Shown one piece after another: positions 21,701 to 32,159 of a stretch of DNA of 64,000 nt. The notes below the pieces were generated by a model, which ran no database searches, had not been told where the DNA came from, and saw only the letters and a list, made by a program, of their open reading frames with translations. Every line of letters begins with the position of its first letter. Position 1 is the stretch's first letter. The stretch is from Hordeum vulgare subsp. vulgare. Taxonomy: Eukaryota > Streptophyta > Magnoliopsida > Poales > Poaceae. Position numbers and translations under genes: made by a program. The stretch is taken from contig NC_058521.1 of NCBI RefSeq assembly GCF_904849725.1, forward strand, positions 564,282,176-564,346,175, written 5' to 3'.

Positions 21701-24700
21701 TGACTTGCAAAAGAGACAATGATAAAGAACTCTGTTGAGTTTCTGAAATGAAATGAGGAAAAAGTACTCCCATACTAGTTAACTTATAACTTCATTTTAC
21801 ATGAAGTGATAAGATGAATGAGCTAGATAATCGAAGTTTCCTCATTTCACAAGAGCTATGAATGGGTTTCGAAATTGTGGCAGAAAAGTTCTTGCCACAT
21901 TTCGAGGGGGAGAAAGAGACATGAAATATGTATTTCATGACTCCTCTGTACTTTAGATGATGTGATGCACATTATGCATCTAAAGTGATCCATTAGTGAA
22001 GAATATGATTGTCAAGGGGAGTACGACAGTCATCTGAATACCGTCATTATGATACCCCTAAAGAAAAGAAACAATTGTATTTTTGGATCTTTTATAGTTC
22101 CGAAAGCAGACTAAGGAATACAACAGTGGTGCTTAAAGTGCCATAAAGAAGAAAGTTTAAAGATACGCCATTTCTTCAGTGAAGATGGAGTAATCTGGGA
22201 GAGCATGTTGTATGACCTATACAACACCTGTTGTTAGCTCTACAAGGGATCTTGTGATGCAGGTCCCTGTAAAACCTATTGCCTTTTGGAAATGGGTGAC
22301 TATAGAATTAATTGCCTCTTGGCAATGACAGAGCAACGACTACCCCATATGAAAGAAGTGCCAGCACCTGAGATTTTGATGGTCTCTAGGAATGTGAAAA
22401 TCAGATACTTGTGACTACTATAAAGTCTATGTTAGTGAAATTCCATCATTTGAATTTCACTAACATAGGCTTTATGAAGGGTCTACAAGGCAAATGTGAC
22501 TCCAAAGGAAATATGTAAATGCGTAATAACATGACTTAAATCGAAAATTTTTGTGCAAAGAAAATGAGAGGACAATTGCATTCATGCAAAGTTATAGAAT
22601 GGGAAATTCGTTTCCCAATACCTATGCATGTGGATGGTGTCCTACTTGCTAGTGGTGATGTCAATCTACTGCAGGAGGAGAAAAGAAGTTCTTGTCCTCA
22701 AAGTTCAAAAGAATAAAAGGGGGTATTAGAAATGTCGCATGGACATGCTAAGAAAGATCTCTAAAGTATGCATACGAGAAAACCTACGCCTGTTCTTATA
22801 GTCAAGGGTAATGGAAGTGGAAACTATGGTGTTCCAAAAGTTAATAAGAAAAGATTGTAAACAGATATGGTACCATATGCTTCAGTTGTTGGAAGCTCAA
22901 GATATTACCGTGACACAGTTCACGTATATATCCGGGTTGTTTTGGCAATTTCCAGTCCATAGATAAATCAATGGAATGGAGTCAAAGATATCGGCCTCAT
23001 GCTAAAAGAAATAAGTGCTCTCAAAAGATTGTGAGTACAAAGGCAGGACTTGTGAAACGTATAGCGAAATCCACAATTGTCGCTAACTTTCATACTCGGA
23101 GTTTTGTGTGGAAAATCTCCAAATGAGTAAAACGATTGTCATCAATGTGATGCAATGATATGTTATAGCTTGATATGAGGCTGAGGGACGGGCAACGTGG
23201 TTAAGGCTACCTGTACCCGGAGTGGATAATGGTTGACAACGACGATTACCATTTTAAGTTCTTTCGCTCCTGTCACAACGAGTCAAGTGTTGATGCCAAA
23301 CACACTGACAAAGAGTTACGTGTTGTGAAGGAGAAAGTCCGGAATTATGGAAAAATGCTTGAAGCATAAAAGCAACAAACAAGTGTTTGCAGATCTGCTT
23401 ATCAAAGGCTTACCGCCCAGTGTGTTCGGAGAACACATAGTCGACATGGGTTTTATGGTATAGTCTAATATTTCCGGACAACAAAGGGCCCAAGGTTAAA
23501 GAATCTATCTCAAAAATAGAGAGGTACATTGTGGCTGTCTGATTCCATCGACAATTGAGCCGTGACGATGAAACATGCCCTATGCATTGATCTGTTACGA
23601 AACAGGTAAAGTTAAAAATATATGATGAGATCAAGGGGGAGAATGTTAGATTGACCTCTTTCCCAATGGGCCCAACGGCCCATTGGACCTTGACTCATGC
23701 CCTGATCGGGGGCGTCCAGCCCAAGCAAGGCTGGTGGGCCCCTGTCGCGCAATGCTATATGTAGAGGAGGTGGGGACCATAGCACGGGTTACGAGGTTCG
23801 CCGCCGCCACTAGTTCCCCACTCCTAACCCTAATCCGATCCAGAGGGTAGCACTGAAGCGATGGGAAGTCCATCACCGCCACTACCGGATCTCTCTCTCC
23901 TTCCCCACCGTCGTCACCACCTCACGACGGTCACCGGAGGGAACTCATCGAGTACGGGATAAGGTAACATACCACTACTCTCACCGAACACATCTAGCCT
24001 TGTCGATCCACGGGATCTATGAGGAAGGACTATACAAATAATCTCTACTCCTATAAAAAGCTCACTTGGTGATGATGGTGTGTCTGCCATTTTGCAATCC
24101 CGACCAACGGATCAACATCTAACACATCTGAGGCGATCTCTGGCACTTGAGCAAAAAGAAGTCCGCAGGTCTCTCTCTTCCAGACAGATCCAGATCCATC
24201 CACATCTACCTTCCTCCAGCCAGCCATTGAAATCTGGCGGGATGGCCGCCGCTGCTGCCGGCGCCGTCCTCCCCCAATGCCACGGATGCCTCCTCTCTAC
24301 CGCGGGACCACCACCACCACTGTCTCCCCTCCTTCGTCTCCTTTCCCCGTCTCCGACGTTGTCAACCACCACAAGTACGGTCGACAGCGTCGGAGACGGG
24401 GAAAGGAGGCGGAGGAGGGGAATCCGTGGTGGTGGTGGCTCCTGCGGTAGAGAGGAGGCATCCGAGGCATTGGGGGAGGACGGCGCCGGCAGCAGCAGCG
24501 GCCATCGCGCCAGATTTCAATGGCTGGCTGGAGGAAGGTAGATGTGGATGGATTTGGATCGGTCTGGAAGATAGAGACCAGTGGGCTTCTTTTTGCTCAA
24601 GTGCCAGAGATCGCCTCGGATGCGTTAGATGTCGATCCGATGGTCGGGATTGCAAAATGGCAGACACACCATCATCACCAAGTGAGCTTTTTATAGGAGT

Positions 24701-27700
24701 AGAGATTAAGGAAGAAAAGGCCCTACACGTGTCGTAAACCGCCCGCAAAGGTCCGTTTCGGTGATCTGCGTTGTAGTTACCCTAAGGAGTAAATATAAGC
24801 ATTGGTCTAAGAAGACCAATTGTGTTAGTAAGGCCTAGGCTCCACTGTATAAACATACTATGTATCTGCGGTTGAGGAAAGCAAGAACGATCAATCTATT
24901 TCCCCAAGTTATTCTATCATCTAAACCTATGTCTACCCAATCGCTCACAGCCATGCCATCTGGCTATCTTCAGCACCATAGTTATCCCGTTGTGAATCAA
25001 GGTTCACAATAGACACCCATGTTAGCGAAGCCAGTAGCTATAGAAAGACCAGAGGTATATTCGATTAATCTGTGCCTGTCCAGCCTAGAGCAACTCCTTT
25101 CTGAGTGTGGTTTGTCAGATGTATACTTGCTTTCCTTCATGTAGTTAGAGAGTAGGCTTTTGTATTTTTCTAGAGCAGTTTCTCGTGTTTTCTTGCAAAC
25201 GTGTTCAAGAATCTGCTATGCTTGTAGAGCCGTAAGACGGCAGTTTAAACTTTTCCTTCTTGGAACGGAATGATACGAAGATCTCTTCCGTATTCAGGAA
25301 AAGAAAATGAAGCTGCTGTGTGTTGGAGTGCCATGTAGCCTTGCTTTGGATTTCTGGACGCCCATCCGTTGGCTACTATCCATCGTAGTGGTGGATTTTG
25401 AGCAGTAGCTTCAGCTGATATAGCACACTGGGTTTTGAGTAGTTATTTAGTTGATGTAGCACGCACTGAAAAAACTCTTCTCCAGTAGCTATCTTAACTA
25501 ATTTTACTGTGCTTTATTTTAAGATTTCAGACCGGCAAGATGAATTATAACATATACTGTTAGAGTTATGCATTGATTTATAGCCATGCATTCGAATATT
25601 ACAAAAAAATATTTAAATGTGAGCTGTGATGCTTCAGTGACGTTACAGGGGTAGAAATTGCAGGCGCACTTAAGAATGTTCTTGCAATAGCAGCAGGTAT
25701 TGTAGAAGGGATGGATCTTGGAAATAATTGTATGGCTGCCCTTGTTGCTCAAGGCTGTTCTGAAATTCGGTGGTTGGCGACAAAGGTGTGCAGTAGTAGT
25801 TTATCTTCTGGACTGTATTATCTATAAAACCAAAAAACCACTGTATTAAAGGATCAACTTGTTGATTTGCAGATGGGAGCAAAGCCAATAACCCTTTCTG
25901 GTTTATCTGGCTCGGGTGATATCATGCTTACATGTTTTGTCAATCTTTCACGGAATAGAAACGTGGGATTGCGTCTTGGTTCAGGCGAGAAACTTGATGA
26001 GATCTTGAATTCAATGAATCAGGTTTGTAATATTCCCCTCTATTGCTTTGAGATACCACCTGTATGGTTAGTAAGTAGTGTATTGTCTCCCACTTCAGGT
26101 TGCTGAAGGTGTGTCAACTGCTGGCGCTGTCATCGCATTAGCTCAGAAGTATAACGTCAAACTGCCAGTCTTGACAGCAGTAGCACGTATAATTGATAAT
26201 GAATTAACTCCAAAGAGGGCTGTTATGGAGTTAATGAATCTTCCACAGGTCAGTCATTCAACCTCATGTTTGATCCAGTTCTTCCTAATGAACTGTTTCC
26301 TCTCACAAATATACATCTTTTGTTACCATTTTGGAACTGTCGTGCAAAAAACTTGCCCTGATGGTTTTCTATTTCAATATTATGAACAACTTCTCGAATC
26401 TGCTTTTTTCATTTTGTTTTTGATAAAAGGAATATTAATATCGTGAAGATACCAATTACACCCAGCCTCTGCATCAACAAGACATTGAAAGAATCAAGGA
26501 TGCACACAACCAAGAGCAAAAAATAGAAAAAAAAGAGAAATATAAGAACAAAGACCCCGTCGCGGTGTTGAAACACGCACAACAGCAACACACTAATAAA
26601 CACCAAAGACAACACCCGAACTACATAAGAGGTTCTTCAGAAGCGACGCCTCCAAGTAGGAAATAATGCACAAGCGTTGTCGTCGCCCGATCAAGGATCT
26701 TGAGTTTTCACCCTGGAGAGAGTCCGAGATCTAAAAAATAATGCCTTGGCAAGACCATTGTTAGGTACAACCAATGAAAGCCAGACCTTGGGCTTCACCC
26801 TAGAGATCGCGGCTCGGTACTCGGGAAGCACCCCCAAAAATGTTGTCCACCTGTGTTGCCGCCCCCTCCTGCCAAGGCTGTTGCTGCAAGTCTTCAACAC
26901 CCGACACACATGAAAAACCCTGTACCACCATTCTTCAACGCAACCAAAACTCCTCTTCGTCGTTCCAAGATCATTGAGTAGTTGTTAACATATTGTCCAA
27001 CTATCGGAAGCAGATCTCCTTCCACATGTGTCCATGCAACGATGTTCTTTGTTACTATGGGCATTACCAACATTTCGATAATGACAATTGATCAAGGGCA
27101 TCTCTCAAGGGCAAGTGCCTAGTTTGACCCCATATGTCGCAGGAGGTTGATCCGCATTTGACTTCCCCTCCAGTGACGGCCCCATTTCCCTCCTCCCAAT
27201 GTCTGTCTCATTTTTTTAATTCATTTTCATTTTTTTTACCAAACTAGTTGAATACTAGAAATATAGAGATTAAACATAGAAATAAATAGTTCAAATTTAA
27301 AAATACATAATTCAAACATAAATATTATTTGAAGTACATAAACATAATATTCAAATGACATCACAAATCTAATGGTTTCCATGATGTATATACAAATGCT
27401 CTACAAGATCACTGAGTAGTTGATGCGCTTCTCGATCTCAAAGTTGCCGATGCATCTCCAGAGAATGTGCAACATGCTCTGCCTCCTGTTTTGGTAGGCG
27501 GACATGTTCTCCCGGCTTCTCAAAATCAACATTATATATACCATCGCCTTCATCCTCCACAATCATGATGTGCAAGATCACACAAGCCAACACCTCCCAT
27601 AGTGCCTCGGGATCCCACATATTTACAAGTCAGCGCACACTAGCCCAACGAGCTTGGAGCATTCCAATTGCCCTCTCCACATCTTCCTAGCATCTTCTTG

Positions 27701-28571
27701 GAGTGCAACAAAGTGTACCCCATGGTGTAACTATGCCCATTGATGGCGTAGCTGCACTCAGGAGCCCATTGTGTTGGGGGAGACTTAGACGATCCAACTA
27801 CACAGAACAATCGACGGTGCGCCTTAGCAACAACTAAACTAACTCCGATATGGTTATTGACGGTGCTGGAAACACAGTCAACCTGATCGCGAAGATTAAT
27901 TCCTGCATGCAACCGAAGAACAAGCAACAATTTGAGATATTAAATCTGAATTGTTGATATGATGTGAAGTATTGAGGTTTCAATGACGCATAGTATAGGA
28001 GGTCTCGTCGACTCTCGTGTCTATGGCAAAGAGTAGCAAACACTAAACCTCAACCAAACAAAAGCCCAAACCATAAAACGAATAACTGGGGGGGGGGGGG
28101 GGTATTTAAAGAGGGACAGAAGGGGGGAGGGGGTCGAATCCAACCTAAAAGTCGTCCTCCTGTCTAAAAACAGACTCTAAAATTGCAGTCTTTTATTTCG
28201 GAAATACATGGGATACTTGAGGGACCCAAACCATATGTTTCTCTATTTATTTGGACCATATTCACATATTCAATGCTATGTATGCTTTAGACGGATCCTT
28301 GTATATTCACTAATCTTGTTGATAAAATTAGCCATACATTTTGAAATGGAGCTTATAGTAAACTTCACATAGTTTGCCTGCTATACTGATGTGGACTTTC
28401 CAGCAATTACCATTTGCGATCATATTATTGAACTTCTGTTTGCTTATTTTTGCAACTATCCTAAGTTTCCAGCTAAGAAAAAACTACCTACATTTCAATG
28501 AGTTTTATAACCATTACTGGTGAGTGAATGATGAATTGTGAAAATTGTGTTTACAGGTGGAGGAAGTCTAA
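15738..28571 (+). CDS. GLY1: Glycerol-3-phosphate dehydrogenase [NAD+], plastid, GLY1/SFD1-type
   Basis: Nine coding exons with GT-AG borders and consistent phases: 15738-16004, 16087-16223, 16390-16495, 16575-16776, 16943-17030, 25638-25785, 25873-26022, 26099-26248, 28557-28571. They give 420 residues, the length I recall for Arabidopsis GLY1/SFD1. The enzyme reduces dihydroxyacetone phosphate to glycerol-3-phosphate, which feeds plastid (prokaryotic-pathway) glycerolipids and, in Arabidopsis, systemic resistance signalling. Residues 1 to about 45 are Ala/Pro/Ser/Arg-rich, like a transit peptide. The NAD loop LGGGSFGTA is at about 93-101, [10 protein letters not shown] follows in the middle domain, the catalytic Lys is in EIAGALKN (about 279), and [10 protein letters not shown] is near 329. 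It ends MNLPQVEEV. Introns 5 (8.6 kb) and 8 (2.3 kb) are swollen by transposons. All exons are intact. The exon 2 donor could shift by a few bases, but 16223 restores the family sequence. Confidence 0.95.
17428..17497. mobile_element. Very short Stowaway-like MITE in GLY1 intron 5
   Basis: A 70-bp near-palindrome: CTCC...GTTGTCTTAGATTTGTC meets its complement GACAAATCCAAGACAAC...CGGAGGGAG around the centre TAGA. It is flanked by TA on both sides. Confidence 0.75.
17500..18305. other. Unassigned intronic repeat-like sequence
   Basis: GC-rich, no supported frame. It contains GGCCCGG/GGGCTTGGGC-rich stretches and a TATATAG-containing segment. It may be a decayed LTR or other repeat, but I see no ends. 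Confidence 0.4.
18311..18689 (+). repeat. 5' LTR, 379 bp
   Basis: Starts TGTTAGATTGATCTC and ends ATCTATCA; almost identical to 23644-24022. It contains GCTATATGTAGAGG, a possible TATA region. Confidence 0.92.
19072..19290 (+). repeat. Imperfect tandem duplication in the LTR-element leader
   Basis: CGGCCAACCCA-TCGACGGC, then CGCGCTC, AAGGGA and CCGGCGAAAGGAG recur with a period of about 138 bp. Further GCGAAAGGAGAGGCCACGGTG-like pieces follow to about 19460. The region is GC-rich and its long minus-strand frames appear to reflect composition. Confidence 0.65.
20147..20400 (+). repeat. AT-rich tandem duplication in the LTR element
   Basis: A block containing AAAAGTTCATG, ATTTTATAAAAGG and AAAGTTCATGA is present twice, about 155 bp apart. 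Confidence 0.65.
22600..23625 (+). pseudogene. Copia RT and RNase H traces
   Basis: Around 22625-22700 a frame reads [19 protein letters not shown], the YVDDILLAS block of Copia RT with the second Asp changed to Gly. Around 23375-23460 another reads [20 protein letters not shown], the C-terminal RNase H tail. Between them frames are broken throughout. The product cannot be made. Confidence 0.65.
23644..24022 (+). repeat. 3' LTR, 379 bp
   Basis: Same length and nearly the same sequence as 18311-18689; the terminal CA has become GA. It is followed by the GGAAG target duplication. Confidence 0.92.
24040..24707. repeat. 668-bp inverted repeat of gene-like sequence in GLY1 intron 5
   Basis: Two arms of about 330 bp (24040-24367 and 24378-24707) are reverse complements with about 94 percent identity by eye. 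The outer ends are AATCTCTACTCCTATAAAAAG and its complement. Each arm, read inward, looks like a plant 5' UTR followed by a start codon: left ATG at 24242 gives [16 protein letters not shown], and the right arm on the minus strand gives [16 protein letters not shown]. So both arms appear to carry one captured gene start in opposite directions. No clear target duplication is seen. A transcript of the intron could fold into a long hairpin. Confidence 0.85.
24708..25637. other. Remaining right part of GLY1 intron 5
   Basis: No gene or clear element ends are visible. The last 400 bp are T-rich, as expected before an acceptor. The stretch at 24770-25080 looks repeat-like (TATGTATCTGCGGTTGAGG) but is unassigned. 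Confidence 0.45.
26425..27000 (-). mobile_element. 5'-truncated LINE tail in GLY1 intron 8
   Basis: Read on the minus strand, the segment ends GTAATTGGTATCTTCACG, ATATTAATATTCC, TTTTATCAAAAAC, the common 3' end of a Triticeae LINE. Upstream is a T-rich 3' UTR and a GACTCTCTCCAGGG stretch. No RT is present, so it is a truncated insertion. The inner (left on the minus strand) border is not clear. Confidence 0.6.
27420..27930 (-). pseudogene. Harbinger-type transposase remnant in GLY1 intron 8
   Basis: Minus-strand frames give [16 protein letters not shown], then after a frameshift [17 protein letters not shown], a stop, and [24 protein letters not shown], followed by [20 protein letters not shown]. 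These match the NGHEYTMGYYLADGIYP, ARKDVERAFGVLQARF and ACVIMHNMIVEDE blocks of PIF/Harbinger transposases in the right order. It is frameshifted and truncated. Element ends were not found. Confidence 0.75.
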
Positions 28572-29008
28572 CAGGAACCAATCCAAAAGAATGGAACCAC
28601 TGGACCTATTCTGCCATACTTAAAATAGCTGTATGTTCCATATGTTTTTCTCACACCTCTGATCAACTATATTTTCTCTCATCAATGCGTCGAATCATAA
28701 TGATTGCTTTCAGATATATCACCGATTTTGCACTCCTATGGAAAGTCTATGCTTTCATGCACATTCGTGCGCACAAATGCTGAGGATATACATTATAGGG
28801 ACCCGAAATTGAATGGGAACAATGCTCCATGTTTGGTTACCCAAAACAAGATCAAGGTTGTAGGTTTCATCACTTTTAGAAAGAGGTGGTCAAGGAATAG
28901 ATATTAGTTCTTATTTTCTTCTGTATGAAATGACTTGGTTCATATTCATGACATGACTTGAGTTTATTTTTGGATGAAAAGTCCATTTTTTAGAAGAAAT
29001 TTCCTTGT
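28572..29008 (+). other. 3' flank of the GLY1-type gene
   Basis: Holds the presumed 3' UTR. No unique AATAAA signal can be assigned; AAAATAGC near 28621 and AAATGA stretches are only weak candidates. No other gene is seen. Confidence 0.4.
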
Positions 29009-29010
29009 TA

Positions 29011-29170
29011 CTTCATCCGTTCCTAAATATAAGTCTTTTAATCAATTTTACTAGGGGTCTACATACAAAGCAAAATGATTGAATCTACACTCTAAAATAT
29101 GTATATATACATACGTATGTAGTCCACTAGTAAAATCTCTAAAAAGACTTATATTTAGGAACGGAGGGAT
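29011..29170. mobile_element. Stowaway MITE
   Basis: CTTCATCCGTTCCTAAATA at the left and TATTTAGGAACGGAGGGAT at the right are inverted repeats, flanked by TA. The inner AAGTCTTT...AAAGACTT pairing is typical of this Triticeae family. Confidence 0.85.
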
Positions 29171-30305
29171 TATAAGAAAATAGAGTGTACTGCACTACTA
29201 CCTAAAAAAGATGGAAAGCTTTATCTTATGTTAATTTTTTTCTGCCCATCTTTTTTTAATGAAGACATCTTAGATCAGATTTGATTAATATTGAGGAAAA
29301 CAAAGGCAACTGGATGTACGACCAATACAAAATAAATTTACATTTATTAGTCTTCTTCCTCTGATTGTACGTTGCCCGTCTGAGAAGGCTGAGATTGAAA
29401 ATTGCACTGCAGCAAAGAAAGGTGACACGTGTGAATGCCCTTACTATATCAGGCTTTGAAGACCGCTATAGACATCCACCCCTTGAGACAAGATCTGAAA
29501 ATCGTTGAAGCAATATCGGGTGGAGCATCACTCCATACAGAATAGGCTTGCAATCCATCACCATCAGCACAAAAGGGTTGAAAAAATCAGCCCAAGCCAA
29601 ACCACAGAAGATGTCAAAGTTGTCATAGCCCGCCATAATCTTTCCTTGAAAGACACGAATTGCCAAGATCCGAAGGAAACCAATAGATCTGGGGACACAC
29701 TCCTATGGGCTCTTCGTCGGCGCTAGATTGAACATCGTTGAGGTAGGGAAAGATCGGAAAGACGTTATTCCCACGCGCCTCGTCACCGCCACCTTGTCGA
29801 TGTTGCTGGAGAAGTAAAAACCTATCAAAAAAAAAAAAAGACGGGCGGGTCCCAAACCTTATTCCCACACGTCTTGTCATCACCACCTTGTCGATGTCGT
29901 CGGAGAAGTAAAAACCTAACCAAAAAAGAGATGGTGGGTCCCCGCTCCTCTTTCCATCGACGAGGCTGCCAGATGGAGAAGAGGAGGGGGACCGTAGTTG
30001 TGGTTGTAGTTGTGGCGGCGGCTAGGTTAGGATGTGGTTGCATGCGTAACTCGTCTGTCCTCGCACATATGTTTATTCCGTCTCTCTCTCCGTTTGTCCT
30101 CCCACATACGTGCTTCCCTATCTTGTTTTCTTGTTTAACCATTTTTTTCTTGGTTTACCCGGCACTGACATTGCCCAACATATAAAGCTAGAAACATGCT
30201 CTCCTCCCACTATCCCCTGGTGCCGCCTCGCCTTTCCTCACCGCATCCCAATCCACATCAACCCCACCTCTCATCCTCTGACTTATTGTTGTCAGCATAT
30301 TTTGA
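29171..30305. other. Unassigned repeat-like region with a tandem duplication
   Basis: At 29763-29945 a block of about 97 bp is present twice (TTATTCCCAC, CACCTTGTCGATGT, GAGAAGTAAAAACCTA, GGTGGGTCCC), with different A-run lengths. The rest is without supported genes; GGCTCTTCGTCGGCGCTAG near 29710 suggests the tail of an old element. Confidence 0.5.
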
Positions 30306-30309
30306 TACA

Positions 30310-31150
30310 ACTGACGTAGTGGGTTTTTTTATACGCAAGGATGACTACCCATGCATGTTCGTCACACACAAGAATTATTCCTACAATGATGAATGGCATG
30401 ATCATTTAAAGACAAAATTTAAGATGAAGGATTTTTGGTAATGCTAGATTTTGCTTAAGACTACAACTAGAGGGCCTTCACTCATGTATGCTGGTACACC
30501 ATATTGTCTATATCTGGAATATATTGGAGAAATTCACTACGGACAAGTTTTATCCATCTATAACTCTCTTGGTTGTTCAATCTAGACGTAGAAAATGATC
30601 CATTTAGACCATAAGAAAATGAAATCAATATATTAGGACCCAAGGTTCCATATCCTAGTGTCACTGGTTCCAACATATATTGGTTGGGACTAAAGAATAT
30701 CTTTCGATATCTTCAAGGCATCAAACATGTCATAATTTTCAGTTCCATTTAGACACCAATATCATCAAATATATCGATCAGATCCTCACTATATCAAATC
30801 ATAGACAAGTTTGTGTTCCTCCATGGTGGAATTGCCATCTCATGGAGGTCTTTGAAACACACTCTTGTAGCAATATCTACCAATAATTCTAAAACAATCT
30901 CATTATATGAGACATCACGTGAAATCAAGGGGGTATCTTTCTAAAATGTTTTTGTTCAAAGATATACATTCATGAAATCGGTATATGACGACTTTGAAAC
31001 TTGTAAAAATCAAAGGAGGTATGTTTCTAAAATGTTTCTGGCCAAAGCATCATATTACACACTTTCTCTTCGTGAGTTTAGGTTTCAAATTCTCATCAAG
31101 AATTTTAGTAAAAATATATTTGAAGGAGAATATTTTGGAGATGACGATGC
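30310..31150 (+). pseudogene. Decayed Copia RT/RNase H segment
   Basis: Pieces in shifting frames follow the order of a Copia pol: DHLKTKFKMKDFW with ARFCLRLQLEG, then VVQS-DVENDPFRP and ILGPKVPYPS, then KNIFRYLQGIKH, then ISWRSLKHTLVAIST with ETSRE. These correspond to HLKxEFEMKDLG, SLDxxxDPFRP, RYLRGT and ISWRSxKQTLVATSS. Many stops and shifts; no LTR was found on either side. Confidence 0.7.
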
Positions 31151-31536
31151 TACCTAGACGATCTAATCAAGCTGATGGTTCTACATGGGCAAACGTGTGA
31201 TAATTCTACATAGACACATCCACATTAAGGGTGTTGTAATTAATTAGGGAAATCTACGCTTGATTAAGCTGACATACAGTTGGCTTACCCCAACCGCCAT
31301 ACTGATTCTAACCATCGTGTTTGTGCGACAGGTCTCTTCAAGACCTACTACATCCAATCTTGGTTTATTAATACGGCCTGTATTTCGTGTCATACTTTGA
31401 CCTTTGATTTAACAAACAAAAATAAGCTATATAACAGAAAAATAGTATCATTGAAGGGGGGGGGGGGCAAACATAATTCCTTTTGGATGATTTTTACTAC
31501 ATAAATTGGCCAAATACTAAGGTATATACAAAAAAA
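31151..31536. other. Non-coding stretch with a long G run
   Basis: No gene seen. A 12-base G run lies at about 31457-31468. Confidence 0.4.
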
Positions 31537-31660
31537 CTTATGAGCTGGGGGGGCATGGCCAAGGTTGGCCCCATGAAGCTCATCCACTCATTGAAAACCT
31601 CTTTCGAATATGAATCCAACAATATAACTTTTGTGATTTTTTTTTGTAGTTAAATGAAGG
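31537..31660 (+). repeat. Left copy of the direct repeat flanking the Mutator-like element
   Basis: From CTTATGAGCTGGGG through GGCCAAGGTTGGCCCC, GAAAACCTCTTTCGAATATG and AACAATATAACTTTTGTGA to GTTAAATGAAGG. The same text is at 36975-37113, with a 15-20 bp insertion or deletion near the T run. Confidence 0.88.
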
Positions 31661-32159
31661 GATTTTTATTTTTGTGCCCCTCGTTCGCTAGTTCTACTCA
31701 TTCATCCCCACACTCTTAACTTTTGCTCACTTTTTCCCACTCCCTTGTTCGAAACCCTCAGAACAGGTTACAATGGACGTTGCCATCGGGTCAACGCCTT
31801 GGACCGTTAGCTCTGACGAGTGGGGCCGCGTAGGTCCGAGTCCACCTTTGACCGTTTACCCGTATAGTGGTTTCGTATGCTGATCGTACAGTGGTATTCA
31901 TATACGTGGGCGCATGCAACTGACCGCGGTCGTGGGGTAGCACATGTCCATGGGACATGCCCGAAACGTCCCATCGCATAAAGAGGGGGAACCACCTCCC
32001 AGCGCATCGCCCCTACCATTTCCCCCAAATCCCCTCCCTGCCGCATCGTCTTCCTCTCCCCCACCGACATCATCTCGCTCTCCTCCACTGCCTCCACCTC
32101 ACCGTCTCGCTGTCCCCCACCGCATCCTCTTCCTGACCTTCATCGCCTCCATCTATCCG

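Larger units (their letters stand above)
18311..24022 (+). mobile_element. LTR retrotransposon (decayed Copia) in GLY1 intron 5
   Basis: Two 379-bp LTRs, 18311-18689 and 23644-24022, start TGTTAGATTGA and end CTATCA (CTATGA on the right). A 5-bp target duplication GGAAG lies at 18306-18310 and 24023-24027. A primer site TGGTATCATGAGCC follows the left LTR, and a polypurine tract AAGGGGGAGAA precedes the right LTR. Coding sequence is almost gone; only RT and RNase H traces remain (22.6-23.6 kb). It is in the same direction as the host gene. The LTRs differ at few positions, so the insertion looks fairly recent despite the ruined interior. Confidence 0.9.

Noticed and set aside
24080..24748. 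Four frames in the inverted repeat as separate genes
   Set aside because: They are mirror copies of each other produced by the palindrome; only the short [13 protein letters not shown] start looks gene-like and it has no continuation.
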